The translations under genes and the position numbers were made by a program. Shown here one piece after another: positions 19,381 through 29,097 of a stretch of DNA of 64,000 bases. Origin of the DNA: Phenylobacterium montanum. GTDB taxonomy: Bacteria; Pseudomonadota; Alphaproteobacteria; Caulobacterales; Caulobacteraceae. Where the stretch lies: positions 1,600,001 to 1,664,000 of the forward strand of contig NZ_CP073078.1 of NCBI RefSeq assembly GCF_018135625.1, read 5' to 3'. The notes under the pieces are model-generated. The model did no database searches and had not been told where the DNA came from. It worked only from the letters and a program-made list of their open reading frames with translations. The first letter of the stretch is position 1; each line of letters begins with the position of its first letter.

Positions 19381-21580
19381 AGGGCTTGATCGACTGCGCC
19401 GCCAGCTTGGCCTCGCCGGTCAGCTTCAGGTCGGCCGAAGAGGCGCCGACGGCCACGTGATAGGTCCCGCCGCCCAGCTTCCACCTGTGGCCCGCCTCGT
19501 CGAAGTCGGCCAGCAGGCGCGGATCAGCGGTCAGGGTGACGTGCCTGCTCTCGCCCGGCTGCAAGGCCACGCGCTGGAAGCCGATCAGGCGTAGCCTGGC
19601 CTTGCCGGCGACGTCGGTCAGATAGACCTGCGGGCTGTCCGAGCCGGCCCGCGCGCCCGTGTTCTTGACGTCGAAGCTGACCTTCAGCGCCTTGCCGCCT
19701 TCGACCTTCAAACCGTCATAGGCGAAGCTAGTATAGGAGAGGCCATAGCCGAACGGGAACAGGGGCTTTTCGCCCTTGGCCGCGAACCAGCGGTAGCCGA
19801 CGTTCGAGCCCTCGGGGAAGCTCATGTCGAAGGCTTCCGTCTCCGGCAGGCCCCAGCCGGGGATCTCCGGCCGAGGCAGTTGCGCCTCGCTGGCCGGGAA
19901 CGTCACTGGCAGCCGCCCGGAGGCGTCGGCCTCGCCGAACAGGACATCGGCGATCGCCTCGCCGCCCTTGGCCCCGGAATACCAGGCCTCGACCACGGCG
20001 CCCGCCTGGTCCAGCCAGGGCATGGCCACAGGCCCGCCCGTCTCCAGCACCACGATGGTGTGCGGATTGGCCTTGGTCACGGCGGCGATCAGCTCGTCCT
20101 GGCCGCTCGGCAGGGACAGGTCGGCGGCGTCGACGCCCTCGGTCATCCATTGGGTGGCGAAGACGACGGCCAGGTCGGCCTTTTTCGCCGCCTCGGCCGC
20201 CGCCTTCGGATAGCGGCCGTCCTCGAAGCTCACCTGCGCGCCGGCGGCCTTGGTCCGGATCGCCTTCAGCGGCGAGGAGGGGTCGTAGACGGCGTTGCCG
20301 ACAAAGCTCATGAAGCCCTCGCCGCCGACCGGCACGATCCGCGTCGGCCCGCCGGCCGGGACCACCTGCGAGGAGCCGGCGCCCGAGAGCACCCCGGCGT
20401 CGGCATGGCCGCCGATGACCACGATCGACTTTGCGGTCTTGGCCAGCGGCAGGAGGTTGTCGCGATTGGCCAGCAGCACGATGCCCTCCTCGGCCGCGCG
20501 CTTGGCCACGGCGGCGTCGGCGGCGTAGTCGATCGGGGCCTTGGTCGCCGGCTGGTCGAACAGGCCGGCGGCGAACATCGAGCGCAGGATACGCCGACTC
20601 ATGTCCGAGACCCGGGCGGCGGGGATTTCGCCGCTGGCCACCGCGGCCTTCAGGGGTTCTCCGAAGAAGACCTGCTTGTCCAGCTGCTCGCCGGATTCCT
20701 GGTCGAGGCCGCCGCTGGCCGCCCCCACCCCATGCACCGCCCCCCAGTCGGACATGACGAAGCCCGGATAGGCCCAGTCGCCCTTCAGGGTCTTGTTCAG
20801 CAGCTGGTCGTTTTCGCAGGCATAGACGCCGTTCACGCGGTTGTACGAGCACATCACCGAGCCCGGATGGCCGCGTTCGATGGCGATCTCGAAGGCCAGA
20901 AGGTCGCTTTCCCGCGCCGCGGCCTCGCCGATGTTGGCGCTGACGATGTTGCGGCCGGTCTCCTGGTCATTGAGGGCGAAGTGCTTGGTGGTGGAGACCA
21001 CGTGCTGGCCCTCGGTCCCGCGGATCGCCTCGCCGGCCATCACCCCCGAGAGCAAGGGATCTTCGCTGTAGTATTCGAAATTGCGCCCGTTGCGCGGGTC
21101 GCGGATCAGGTCGACCCCGCCGCCCAGCAGCACGTTCAGCCCCTTGCTCCAGGCCTCGTGGCCGATCATGGCGCCGGCCGCATAGGCCGCCTCGGGGTCG
21201 AAGGTCGAGGCCATGGCCAGGCCCGACGGCAAGGGCGTCGCCACATCGCCCACACGCACATTGCCCGGATTGGCCACGCCCAGGCTGGCGTCGCTCTCCT
21301 GCAGCGCCGGCACGCCCAGGCGCGGGACGCCCGGGATGTAGCCGGCCGAGCCGACCGCGCCGGCGGGCAGCTTGCCGCCGAAGAAGAACGGCATGGCCAT
21401 CGGCCCGTGCAGCAGGCCGTAGCGCTCGTCCGGCGTCAGCTGCTGGTCCAGGAGCTTGGCCCGTTCGTCGGGCGACAGCTTGGTGTTCATCCAGGGATGG
21501 GCCGGCGTCGCGGTCTGGGCCAGGGCGGGGGTCGCCGCCAAAAGGACGGCGCCGGCGAGGAGCAGGGAACGCAGGGTCAT
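19379..21580 (-). CDS. GH3 family beta-glucosidase, exported
   Basis: Glycoside hydrolase family 3 enzyme of 733 residues that releases terminal beta-linked sugars, probably in the periplasm. A signal peptide (MTLRSLLLAGAVLLAATPALAQ) precedes the TIM-like domain; KHFALND (K199-H200) is the substrate-binding pair and D278 in VMSDWGA is the nucleophile. An alpha/beta sandwich domain and a C-terminal fibronectin-III-like domain (about 640-733) follow. ATG at 21580 is preferred because it starts the signal peptide. It is the last gene of the leftward receptor-esterase-glucosidase run and ends where an esterase stump begins. Confidence 0.92.
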   Translation of the reverse strand: MTLRSLLLAGAVLLAATPALAQTATPAHPWMNTKLSPDERAKLLDQQLTPDERYGLLHGPMAMPFFFGGKLPAGAVGSAGYIPGVPRLGVPALQESDASLGVANPGNVRVGDVATPLPSGLAMASTFDPEAAYAAGAMIGHEAWSKGLNVLLGGGVDLIRDPRNGRNFEYYSEDPLLSGVMAGEAIRGTEGQHVVSTTKHFALNDQETGRNIVSANIGEAAARESDLLAFEIAIERGHPGSVMCSYNRVNGVYACENDQLLNKTLKGDWAYPGFVMSDWGAVHGVGAASGGLDQESGEQLDKQVFFGEPLKAAVASGEIPAARVSDMSRRILRSMFAAGLFDQPATKAPIDYAADAAVAKRAAEEGIVLLANRDNLLPLAKTAKSIVVIGGHADAGVLSGAGSSQVVPAGGPTRIVPVGGEGFMSFVGNAVYDPSSPLKAIRTKAAGAQVSFEDGRYPKAAAEAAKKADLAVVFATQWMTEGVDAADLSLPSGQDELIAAVTKANPHTIVVLETGGPVAMPWLDQAGAVVEAWYSGAKGGEAIADVLFGEADASGRLPVTFPASEAQLPRPEIPGWGLPETEAFDMSFPEGSNVGYRWFAAKGEKPLFPFGYGLSYTSFAYDGLKVEGGKALKVSFDVKNTGARAGSDSPQVYLTDVAGKARLRLIGFQRVALQPGESRHVTLTADPRLLADFDEAGHRWKLGGGTYHVAVGASSADLKLTGEAKLAAQSIKP

Positions 21581-21666
21581 CGGGTTTGGTCTTTCATCGG
21601 CGCAAAATGGCGCCGCGGACGTCCGAAGCGCCCGCGGCCTTGGGTGAAGGGACTTGTGCGGGCGGC

Positions 21667-23271
21667 CTAGTGGCCGCCCCTGGGGTCGGCGGCCGCCGCC
21701 ACGAGGTCGAGGCGCGCTTTCCAAGGATCGGGCTGGGCGACGACTGTCCCGTCGGGCCTGAAGTCGAGGATTTTGTCCTTGCCGGGGTCATAGCGCGGCC
21801 ATTCCGGCAGGCCCGGGCCGTTGGGATCGCCGGTCTTGGCGAAATTGGCCCAGTAGGTGTTGGCCGCCCTGGCCACCGCCTCGTCGCCCGCCGTCAGCTT
21901 GTCGCCGTACTTGGCCGAAACCGTGTCGAACACATAGGGGATCTCGGTGGCGTGCGGCGCGCCGGCCTTCCACTCCGCCCTCATGGAGTCGGCGACGTAG
22001 GAGAAGCGGAACTCCCAGGTCGGCAGGCCCTGCGCGCCGATGGCACCGGCGACGAAGCGGGCCGGCTCGACCATCATCTGGTCCATGGCCACCTTGCTGG
22101 CCACCGCGCGGACATTGCCGCCGCCCTCCGGATCATAGACGGCCAGGGCCTTGGCCTTGTCGCCGCCCAGGGGAGCCACGGCCTGGTCCAGGGTCTGGGC
22201 GAAGGAGAAGCCGATGTCGTCGCTGTTGGCCCCGATGATCACCGGAACCTTGGCCTGGGCGCCGGCGCGATAGGCGTCGTCAGGCGACTGGGTGACGATC
22301 CTGCCGTCGAACATCGGCCCGCCATAGGTCGGCGCGCCGCCCGGCTGCATCATCGACACCAGGTTCAGGTTGTCGACCACCGCCTCGGCCGGCAGCGCGC
22401 GCAGCTTGGCCAGGGCCGCCGCGTCGGTTCCCTCGACGCCGTGCTTCTTGGCGAAATTGACGCCGATGGTCTCGGCCGAAGGCATGTTAGGCAGGTCTTC
22501 GCTCAGCTTGCGCGGCCCCATCAGCGAGCCCCGGCCGCCGCCGGATTCGATGATCGCCTTCTGGAACAGCCCCTTGGCCAGGGGTGAGGTCAAGAGCATG
22601 TGCACCGAGCCGCCGCCGGCGGATTCGCCGAATACGGTAACGTTGTCCGGATCGCCGCCAAAAGAGGCGATGTTGCGCCTGACCCATTTCAGAGCGGCTA
22701 TCTGGTCCATGTAGCCATAGTCGCCCTTCAACTCGGCCGGATGCTCCTTGGTCAGGGCCGGGAAGCCGAAGAAGCCGAAGCGGCCCAGGCGATAGTTGAA
22801 GCTGACGAACACCACCCCCTGCTTGGCGAAGGGCGCGCCGGAATAGACCGCCGGCGAGGAGCCGCCGTTGACGAAGCCGCCGCCATAGATCCAGACCATC
22901 ACCGGCAGGTTCTTCGGCGACGCCTCGGCCGGCCGCCAGACGTTCATCACCAGGCAGTCCTCCGCCGGCGTGGTCCCCAGCGGCGCCGCATCGCTGGCGA
23001 ACGGCTTTTGCATGCAGTCATGGCCGTACTCGGTCGCCTCGCGCACCCCGCTCCAGCGCGCCGCCGGCTGCGGCGGGCGCCAGCGCAGGTCGCCCACCGG
23101 CGGCGCGGCGAAGGGAAAGCCCTTGAACGCCAGCACCCCGTCCTGGACCGAGCCCTTGAGCGCGCCGCTTTCGGTCTTGACCTGCACCGGGGCCGGCGCG
23201 GCCGCCGCCGCGCCCGCGAGGGCCGCTGCGGCCAGGACGGTCGCCGACGATACCAGGCGCTTGAAACTCAT
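21667..23271 (-). CDS. Type-B carboxylesterase, exported
   Basis: Alpha/beta hydrolase of 534 residues with a signal peptide (to about residue 25). The oxyanion motif [10 protein letters not shown], the nucleophile S217 in GESAGGG and a probable catalytic His in [13 protein letters not shown] are visible; an acidic residue would complete the triad. It would cleave ester substituents from its substrate. Between a TonB receptor and a GH3 glucosidase, 86 bases upstream of the latter, a likely role is removal of acyl or aryl-ester groups from glycosides before glucosidase action (inference). Confidence 0.9.
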   Translation of the reverse strand: MSFKRLVSSATVLAAAALAGAAAAAPAPVQVKTESGALKGSVQDGVLAFKGFPFAAPPVGDLRWRPPQPAARWSGVREATEYGHDCMQKPFASDAAPLGTTPAEDCLVMNVWRPAEASPKNLPVMVWIYGGGFVNGGSSPAVYSGAPFAKQGVVFVSFNYRLGRFGFFGFPALTKEHPAELKGDYGYMDQIAALKWVRRNIASFGGDPDNVTVFGESAGGGSVHMLLTSPLAKGLFQKAIIESGGGRGSLMGPRKLSEDLPNMPSAETIGVNFAKKHGVEGTDAAALAKLRALPAEAVVDNLNLVSMMQPGGAPTYGGPMFDGRIVTQSPDDAYRAGAQAKVPVIIGANSDDIGFSFAQTLDQAVAPLGGDKAKALAVYDPEGGGNVRAVASKVAMDQMMVEPARFVAGAIGAQGLPTWEFRFSYVADSMRAEWKAGAPHATEIPYVFDTVSAKYGDKLTAGDEAVARAANTYWANFAKTGDPNGPGLPEWPRYDPGKDKILDFRPDGTVVAQPDPWKARLDLVAAAADPRGGH

Positions 23272-23289
23272 GAAGTCCTCCTTGGGTCC

Positions 23290-23406
23290 CGCCCAGCGCG
23301 GACCTTAGCATTGGTCAAAGGCGCCGGGGCCAGGCCGGCGTCGACAATCAGCACTGTCCCCGAAACGAACGACTTCATCAAATCCGCCTCGTCAAAGGAG
23401 GTGGGA
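23290..23406 (-). pseudogene. C-terminal stump of an SDR gene
   Basis: In the 183-base gap between TonB receptor and esterase the minus strand encodes TSFDEADLMKSFVSGTVLI followed by VDAGLAPAP, matching the conserved C-terminal strand of short-chain dehydrogenases (normally F-x-T-G-x3-x-V-D-G-G). There is no start and no Rossmann domain. It suggests that an SDR gene was deleted from the operon; the remnant still lies in operon orientation. Confidence 0.45.
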
Positions 23407-23454
23407 CCGCTCCGGCCTGGAGAGCGGCCCCCGATCGGGGAGGACGCCGCGAGA

Positions 23455-25731
23455 TCAGAACTTGGCGCCGAAGCGAACGCCCCAGGTGCGCGGATCGCCG
23501 AAATTGACTGTGCCGTTGGTGAAGGCGTTCACGTTGGTCGTGACCGCGACGTTGGTCACGTTGATGCTGTCCTCGAGGTTCCGGACGAAACCCTGCAGGT
23601 ACCAGACATCGCCCGGGGCGCTGTAGGTCAGGCTGAGGTCGGTCTTGGTGAAGCCCGGCTGCCAGAACTGGGCCCGCAGCGCGGTCGAGATCATGGCGTA
23701 GCGGTCGGAATAGCGCGTGCGGACATTGGCGATCAGGCTCGCCCCGTTGGACAGCGGCTGGGTGTAGGTATAGCCGGCCGTAAGGGTGACGTCGGGCGAG
23801 TGGTCGAGCTTCAATCCGGCGAAATTGACGCCTGACACGATCTCCCAGTCGGCATAGCGCGCGTCGAGCCAGGTCGCCGAGAAATCGAAGCGGTTGCGCG
23901 CATCGAAGGCGTAGAGCCCTTCCAGCTCCAGCCCGTCCACCTCGGCCGAAGCCGCATTGGTCGTCACCTGGCAGGGTCCGCCGCAGATGTTGGACACCTG
24001 GCTGAGCTGCAGATTGTTGTAGTCGTAGTGGAAATAGTCTGCGGTCAGGCGCAGCGTGTTGTGCAGCAGCTTCGACTTCACCCCAGCCTCGTAGGCCGTC
24101 AGCGTTTCCGGCTGATAATACAGAGCCTTGGTCGGCAACGGGTTGTTGCAGTTCGGCATGCCGGCGGCGCAGCCGTCGTTGAAGCCGCCCGCGCGATAGC
24201 CGGTCGAGGCGGTGAAGTAGAGCATGGTCGCCGGCGTCAGGTCGAAGTCGGTCCCGGCCTTCCAGGTGACCTTCTGCGTCTTCAGGTGCGCATCGTTCAG
24301 GCTGTCGGTGGCTGGGTTGAAGGGCTCTCCGACCGCGCCGTGGAAGATGGTCGCCCCGTGGCGGAACTTGTCGTCGTCGGTGGCTCGGACGCCGGCCGTG
24401 ATCCGCCAGCGGTCAGTGAGCGAATAGGTCGCCTGTCCGAACTCGCCGACGGACTGCGAGCCTCCCGGGGTCTGCGGGAAGCCGAAGAAGTAGCCGGGCG
24501 CGCCCGGGGTCTGGCTGATCAGGCCATAGAGCAGGAAGTCGATGCCGTAGTGCTCGCGGAAGTAATAGAGCCCGGCCTGCGCCTTCAGCCGGTCGCCCGA
24601 ATAGGCCACCCGCACTTCCTGCGACTGTTCATTGTAGTTGCCGGTGAAGGAGTTCGGCACGACGATGTTGGGCTGCAGGGTCGGCGATAGGTAGACCGCG
24701 CCGATCCAGCTGCTGCCGGCGTCGTCGCGGCTGTACCCGCGATAGCCGCCGAGCCAGGTGAAGGTCCAGTGGCCGGCGACGCTCCAGTTCAGCTCGCCCA
24801 TCACGCCCCAAGTGACGTCGTGATTGTAGGCGCTCCGGACGTCGGCATAGGTCTTCTTCAGCTCATCGGAGGCGTCGCGGCTGACATAGGCGGGATCGAC
24901 GCCGCGCTCGCCTGCGACCGGGGCCTGAAACGGCAGCTGGAAGAAGTTCGAGGCCAGGACGTTGCTCTGCACGCCGCGGATGCTGGAGACGTCGCCGCGG
25001 ACCAGCAGGTTCAGCCGGTCGTTCGGCTTGTAGAGCAGGCTGACGCGGGCAGAGGCGTTGTCCTTGTCCTTCGGCAGCTTCCAGCTCTGCGAAGCCGCCT
25101 GGGTCACATAGCTGTCGCGGGCGTCGTAGTTGCCGGCGACACGCAGGGCCAGGACGTCGTTCAGCGGCAGGTTGACCATGGCCGTGGCCTCAGTCGTCGA
25201 ATAGTCGCCCAGGGTGACGTCGGCGCTGGCCGCGTAGGCGAACTTCGGCTTGGCCGAGATCACGTTGACCACGCCGGCGGTGGTGTTGCGACCGTACAGC
25301 GTTCCCTGCGGCCCCCGCAGAACCTCGACCCGATCGATGTCGAAGAACGAAACCTCCTGCGCCTGCGGCCGGGCGATGTAGATCCCGTCCAAGAGGAAGG
25401 AGGCGGACGGGTCGCCCTTCTCGGTGCCATCGGTCGAGGTCACGCCGCGGATGGTGATCTGCAGGCCGTTCGCCCGGTCGATGCTGAGGTTCGGGACCGT
25501 TTCGGCCAGCAGGGTCGGGTTGGTCACCCCTTCGGTCTTCAGGCTCTGGCCGGTCACCGCGGTCAGGGCGATCGGCGTCTTGGAGGCCAGCGATTCGGTG
25601 CGGTTGGCGGTGACCACCACCTCCTGGATCGGCGAGGCCGGCTGATCGGCGGCCCAGGCCGGCTGCACGGCTGCAGCCAGCGCCAGGGCCGGGACGCCCG
25701 CCGAAAGCATGAAAAGGCTTTTGATGCGCAT
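23455..25731 (-). CDS. TonB-dependent receptor of the carbohydrate locus
   Basis: Outer-membrane receptor of 758 residues. Signal peptide to AWA/AD; TonB box region IQEVVVTANR; plug with LQITIRGVTSTDG, FLLDGIYIARP and the hallmark VEVLRGPQGTLYGRNTTAGVVNVI; the barrel ends in WGVRFGAKF. It resembles receptors of the iron-complex/polyphenol-glycoside type widespread in Caulobacterales and sphingomonads. First gene of the run with esterase and GH3 glucosidase, divergent from LacI across three operator copies, so a glycoside or oligosaccharide is the likely cargo. Confidence 0.92.
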   Translation of the reverse strand: MRIKSLFMLSAGVPALALAAAVQPAWAADQPASPIQEVVVTANRTESLASKTPIALTAVTGQSLKTEGVTNPTLLAETVPNLSIDRANGLQITIRGVTSTDGTEKGDPSASFLLDGIYIARPQAQEVSFFDIDRVEVLRGPQGTLYGRNTTAGVVNVISAKPKFAYAASADVTLGDYSTTEATAMVNLPLNDVLALRVAGNYDARDSYVTQAASQSWKLPKDKDNASARVSLLYKPNDRLNLLVRGDVSSIRGVQSNVLASNFFQLPFQAPVAGERGVDPAYVSRDASDELKKTYADVRSAYNHDVTWGVMGELNWSVAGHWTFTWLGGYRGYSRDDAGSSWIGAVYLSPTLQPNIVVPNSFTGNYNEQSQEVRVAYSGDRLKAQAGLYYFREHYGIDFLLYGLISQTPGAPGYFFGFPQTPGGSQSVGEFGQATYSLTDRWRITAGVRATDDDKFRHGATIFHGAVGEPFNPATDSLNDAHLKTQKVTWKAGTDFDLTPATMLYFTASTGYRAGGFNDGCAAGMPNCNNPLPTKALYYQPETLTAYEAGVKSKLLHNTLRLTADYFHYDYNNLQLSQVSNICGGPCQVTTNAASAEVDGLELEGLYAFDARNRFDFSATWLDARYADWEIVSGVNFAGLKLDHSPDVTLTAGYTYTQPLSNGASLIANVRTRYSDRYAMISTALRAQFWQPGFTKTDLSLTYSAPGDVWYLQGFVRNLEDSINVTNVAVTTNVNAFTNGTVNFGDPRTWGVRFGAKF

Positions 25732-25827
25732 GGCCGCGCCCCTCCCCTCAGATGCCGGTCCTTGGACGGCCGGTCGCCGGCTTGGCGCCGGCCATTGATG
25801 TTGGCTCGGAGCTAAGAGGTCAGGGCG

Positions 25828-25877
25828 AACGTTGTCAATCAGATTTTGACAACGTTACCCCCGATTTTGACAACGTT
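25828..25877. promoter_or_regulatory. Three copies of a LacI-type operator element
   Basis: The 11-mer TTGACAACGTT occurs at 25846-25856 and 25867-25877 (21 bp apart, two helical turns) and inverted at 25828-25838. Each copy contains the AACGTT dyad typical of LacI-family sites. Position between the divergent receptor and LacI genes indicates repression of both. Confidence 0.75.
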
Positions 25878-25941
25878 AGCCCGATGCCGTTGCAGCGGGG
25901 CTGCGAGAACCAGTCTGGGGAATGGGAAGGCTCGACGGCTG

Positions 25942-27015
25942 ATGGCGAATGGGCGGAAGATGAACAAACTCAAGGCTGAGAATCGGACCTGCATGGCCGC
26001 GCGCCAGACCAGCATCAAGGACGTGGCCGAGGCCGCCGGCGTCTCGTTCAAGACCGTCGCCCGGGTGCTGAACAACGAGCCGCACGTGCGGCCGGAGCTG
26101 CGCGAGCGGGTGCGGGCGGCGGCCGAACAGCTGGGCTACGCCCCTAACGGCGCCGCGCGGGAGCTGGCCGGGGGGCGGACCTTCCTGATCGGGCTGATGT
26201 TCGACAATCCCAGCGAGAGCTACATCAGCAAGTGCCAGACCGGGGCCATCACCCGTTGCCAGGAGACCGGCCATCATCTGGTCGTCGAACCGCTGGAACC
26301 CGGCGACGATGTCCCACGCACCCTGGACCTGATCCTGTCTCGCCTGCGGGTCGACGGGCTGATCCTCACCCCGCCGATCTGCGACGACCCGTTCGTGCTC
26401 GACGCCATCGAGCGGGCCGGCGTCCGCTATGTGCGCATCGCGCCGATGAACGAGGTCGAGCGCACCCCGTTCGTGGCCATAGACGACTCCCAGGCCGCCT
26501 ATGACATGACCCGCCACCTGCTGGCCCAGGGCCACCGCGACATCGGCTTTGTCGCCGGCCCGGCGGGGCACGCCGCGTCGCCTCGCCGCCTGAGCGGCTT
26601 TTTGCGGGCGATGGGCGAAGCGCGCTTGGCGGTCTCGCCCAAACGCATCGGCCAGGGCGACTTCTCCTTCGAGTCGGGCATGATCGCCTCTGCGCCGCTG
26701 CTGGCCGGCGAACGCCGCCCCACGGCCATTTTCGCTGCCAATGACGACATGGCCCTCGGCGTCATGTCGGCCGCCTCGCGCGCCGGCCTGGCCGTTCCGA
26801 AGGAACTTTCCGTGGCAGGGTTCGACGATTCCGAACCGGCCCTGATGGCCTGGCCGGAGCTGACCACCATCCGCCAGCCGATCGCGGCCATGAGCGCGGC
26901 GGCGGCCGACATGCTGATCGAGGCCTCGGGCAAAGGCCAAGCCTGGCCGGTCCCAAGCCGCCAGCTGGACTACAAGCTGATCGTCCGCGGCTCCACCGCC
27001 CCGCCGGGCTGCTGA
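25942..27015 (+). CDS. LacI-family regulator of the receptor-esterase-glucosidase locus
   Basis: LacI/GalR repressor. N-terminal HTH TSIKDVAEAAGVSFKTVARVLNNEPHV with hinge, then a periplasmic-binding-like sugar domain containing the FAANDDMALGVMSAASRAGL and VAGFDDSE motifs. Several in-frame starts exist (25942, 25960, 25993); I chose 25942 but cannot exclude the others. Divergent from the receptor with three operator copies in between. Its 3' end overlaps the convergent second LacI gene by 46 bases, and both proteins end around VRGSTA. Confidence 0.88.
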   Translation: MANGRKMNKLKAENRTCMAARQTSIKDVAEAAGVSFKTVARVLNNEPHVRPELRERVRAAAEQLGYAPNGAARELAGGRTFLIGLMFDNPSESYISKCQTGAITRCQETGHHLVVEPLEPGDDVPRTLDLILSRLRVDGLILTPPICDDPFVLDAIERAGVRYVRIAPMNEVERTPFVAIDDSQAAYDMTRHLLAQGHRDIGFVAGPAGHAASPRRLSGFLRAMGEARLAVSPKRIGQGDFSFESGMIASAPLLAGERRPTAIFAANDDMALGVMSAASRAGLAVPKELSVAGFDDSEPALMAWPELTTIRQPIAAMSAAAADMLIEASGKGQAWPVPSRQLDYKLIVRGSTAPPGC

Positions 27016-28025
27016 ACCGCCGCCGTCGAGCCGCGCACCACCAGCTCGAACCCGAACGAGCGTGTCTCCGGCTGCAGGTTCGCGCCGTCGCGGCCGCTGC
27101 GTTCGATCAGGAACTGCGCCGCCGCCTGGCCCATGTCGGCCATGGGCTGGCGGATGGTGGTCAGCATCGGCCAGGATTGCCGCGCGCCCTCGCTGTCGTC
27201 GAAGCCGGCCACGGCCAGCTCATCCGGCGTCGAGAGCCCTGCCCGTGAAGCGGCCGACATCACCCCCAGGGCCATGTCGTCATTGGCGGCGAAGATGGCC
27301 GTGGGCCGGTTCGGCAGGGACAGCAGCCGGCTCGCCGCCCGCAGCCCGCCGAGGAAGGTGAAATCGCCAGGCGCGATCAGCGCGGAATTCACCACGACCC
27401 CACGGCGCTCAAGCGCCCGGATGTATCCGGTCTGCCGGCGCAGGGCGTCCCCGTGGTTCGCCGGCCCCTGGATGAAGCCGATCCGCCGATGACCGAGATC
27501 CAGGAGGTGGTCCGTGATCGCCTCCCCGGCCGCCACGTCGTCGATGCCGACCGAGGGCGCGCGGCCCGGCTGGTCGTCCGGGGCGATGCGCACATAGGGA
27601 AGGCCGCGCTGATCGAGCCAATCCAGCACGGCGGGGTTGTTGCCCAGCGGCGGCAGCAGGATCACCCCGTCCACCCGAAGCGAAGAGAGCGCCTTGCGCA
27701 GGCCGGTCACCGGATCGTCGCCGCGAAAAGTCGGCAGAACCACGACCAAATGGTAGTCGCTGCGTCGGCACTGGCGGATCGCCCCGCGCTCGATCTCGGC
27801 CACATAGTGCGGGATCTGGCCGGCGATCAGGGCCAGGACATAGGTGCGCGCCTCGGGCAGGCCCCGCGCCGACGGATTGCGGCGGAAGCGCAGCTCGGCG
27901 ATCGCCGCCAGCACCCGCTCCCGCTTGTCCTCGCTGACGAACTTCCGCCCACTGAGCACGCGAGAGACGGTCATCACCGAGACGTTCGCCCGCGCTGCGA
28001 CGTCCTTGATCGTGGCGGCCGCCAA
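26970..28025 (-). CDS. Second LacI-family regulator, convergent paralogue
   Basis: LacI/GalR regulator of 351 residues with HTH TIKDVAARANVSVMTVSRVL. The sensor domain is closely related to that of the neighbouring LacI: FAANDDMALGVMSAASRAGL is identical, and VRIAPDDQ, VAGFDDSE and VRGSTA recur. The HTH recognition residues differ (SVMTVSRV against SFKTVARV), so operators probably differ. The two genes face each other and share 46 bases at their ends, forming an imperfect inverted repeat (around 26989-27052) as expected for paralogues in opposite orientation. Targets not visible in this window. Confidence 0.88.
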   Translation of the reverse strand: MAAATIKDVAARANVSVMTVSRVLSGRKFVSEDKRERVLAAIAELRFRRNPSARGLPEARTYVLALIAGQIPHYVAEIERGAIRQCRRSDYHLVVVLPTFRGDDPVTGLRKALSSLRVDGVILLPPLGNNPAVLDWLDQRGLPYVRIAPDDQPGRAPSVGIDDVAAGEAITDHLLDLGHRRIGFIQGPANHGDALRRQTGYIRALERRGVVVNSALIAPGDFTFLGGLRAASRLLSLPNRPTAIFAANDDMALGVMSAASRAGLSTPDELAVAGFDDSEGARQSWPMLTTIRQPMADMGQAAAQFLIERSGRDGANLQPETRSFGFELVVRGSTAAVQQPGGAVEPRTISL

Positions 28026-28110
28026 TCCAGACTCCCGTTCGCCCCCGCCCGAAACTGCCCATGCGAGGGCTAGGCCGTCAAGGCGCGCGCACCATTCCAG
28101 GTCAGGCTGG

Positions 28111-28833
28111 CTATGGCGCCAGAAGCCGCCCGTCGCCGAGGCCGGCGCGAAACAGGGTGATGTTCTCGACCGCCAGGAAGCAGTGCTCGCGCATCAGGGC
28201 CTCGGCCCGCGCCCCCTCCCCGCGGACCAGGCAGGCGAGCACGGTCTCGTGGTGCCGCTGCGCCGCCAGGAGGATCGCATACTGCCGCCGCGTAGCCTCC
28301 GGATCGTCTCTATCCTCCAGGAAGGCGCCCGCGCTGGAAAATGGCGTCTGGTCGTTGATCTTCAGCGCATGGATCAGGGGCGCGTTGCCGCTGGCCTCGA
28401 TGATGGTGCGGTGGAAACGCTCGTTCTGCTCGGCCCACAGCCCGCCGTCGTCGGGGGTCAGGGCGTTCTTTTCGAAGATCGCCGCCGCGCAGGCGATGCA
28501 GTCCTCCAGCACGCCGCGATCCGCATCCGAAAGGCCAGCCTCCGCCACCTGACGCGCGGCCACCCCCTCCAGCACGCCGCGCAACTCGGTCGCGTCGAGG
28601 ATCTCCTTCAGCGTCACTTCGCGCACCACATAGCCGCGCTGGTTGGCGGTCGGCGTGACCAGCCCCTCGCGCGCCAGGATCTCCAGGGCTGAGCGGATCG
28701 GCGTACGCGAGACGCCCAGGGCCGCGGCCACCGGCTCCTCGGCCAGCCGCTCCCCGGGCTGGAAGCGGCCGGTCAGGATCATTTCGCGGAGCTTCAGCAC
28801 GAGTTGGGAGCGCTGGGACATGGACCGCTGCAT
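28111..28833 (-). CDS. GntR-family regulator (FCD/FadR subgroup)
   Basis: A 240-residue regulator. Winged HTH in residues about 10-75 (REMILTGRFQPGERLAEEP, then LGVSRTPIRSALEILAREGL), followed by an FCD all-helical ligand domain (ATELRGVLEGVAARQVAE, and the His-containing ERFHRTIIEASGN and RHHETVLACL segments that form the metal/acid site). ATG at 28833 is preceded by GGGAGGGG. Divergent from the folate-linked demethylation operon; two TGTATACA boxes lie in the shared promoter region, fitting autorepression and control of that operon by an aromatic acid or similar ligand. Confidence 0.88.
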   Translation of the reverse strand: MQRSMSQRSQLVLKLREMILTGRFQPGERLAEEPVAAALGVSRTPIRSALEILAREGLVTPTANQRGYVVREVTLKEILDATELRGVLEGVAARQVAEAGLSDADRGVLEDCIACAAAIFEKNALTPDDGGLWAEQNERFHRTIIEASGNAPLIHALKINDQTPFSSAGAFLEDRDDPEATRRQYAILLAAQRHHETVLACLVRGEGARAEALMREHCFLAVENITLFRAGLGDGRLLAP

Positions 28834-28879
28834 ATCGCACCCCTCCCGGCTTGCAAACGGTCGGCGATCGACTGTTTTT

Positions 28880-28887
28880 TGTATACA
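28880..28887. promoter_or_regulatory. GntR/FCD box 1 (TGTATACA)
   Basis: Eight-base palindrome TGTATACA in an AT-rich patch 47 bases upstream of the GntR start. It matches the core of the site near the demethylation operon, and FCD-type GntR proteins commonly bind TNGTATACNA-like dyads. Confidence 0.55.
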
Positions 28888-29014
28888 TATCGTGCGCGCC
28901 GCGCAAACCCACCCGTGGATCGCGAACCAAAACATCACAATATAGGTCGTTTTTCCGGATATTTGGTCTGGATGTCTCACCCCGCCCCACACCCCTTGCC
29001 GACCACGCCTTCAT

Positions 29015-29028
29015 AAATGTATACATTT
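29015..29028. promoter_or_regulatory. GntR/FCD box 2 (AAATGTATACATTT)
   Basis: Perfect 14-bp palindrome 70 bases upstream of the methylene-THF reductase-family start, sharing ATGTATACAT with box 1 135 bp away. Such AT-rich dyads stand out in this GC-rich DNA. Confidence 0.65.
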
Positions 29029-29097
29029 TAGCGGATCAACCGATCGATCCACCCATCAATGACGCGGCCGCGCCGAACGGCCCAGGCGAGGAAGCCC

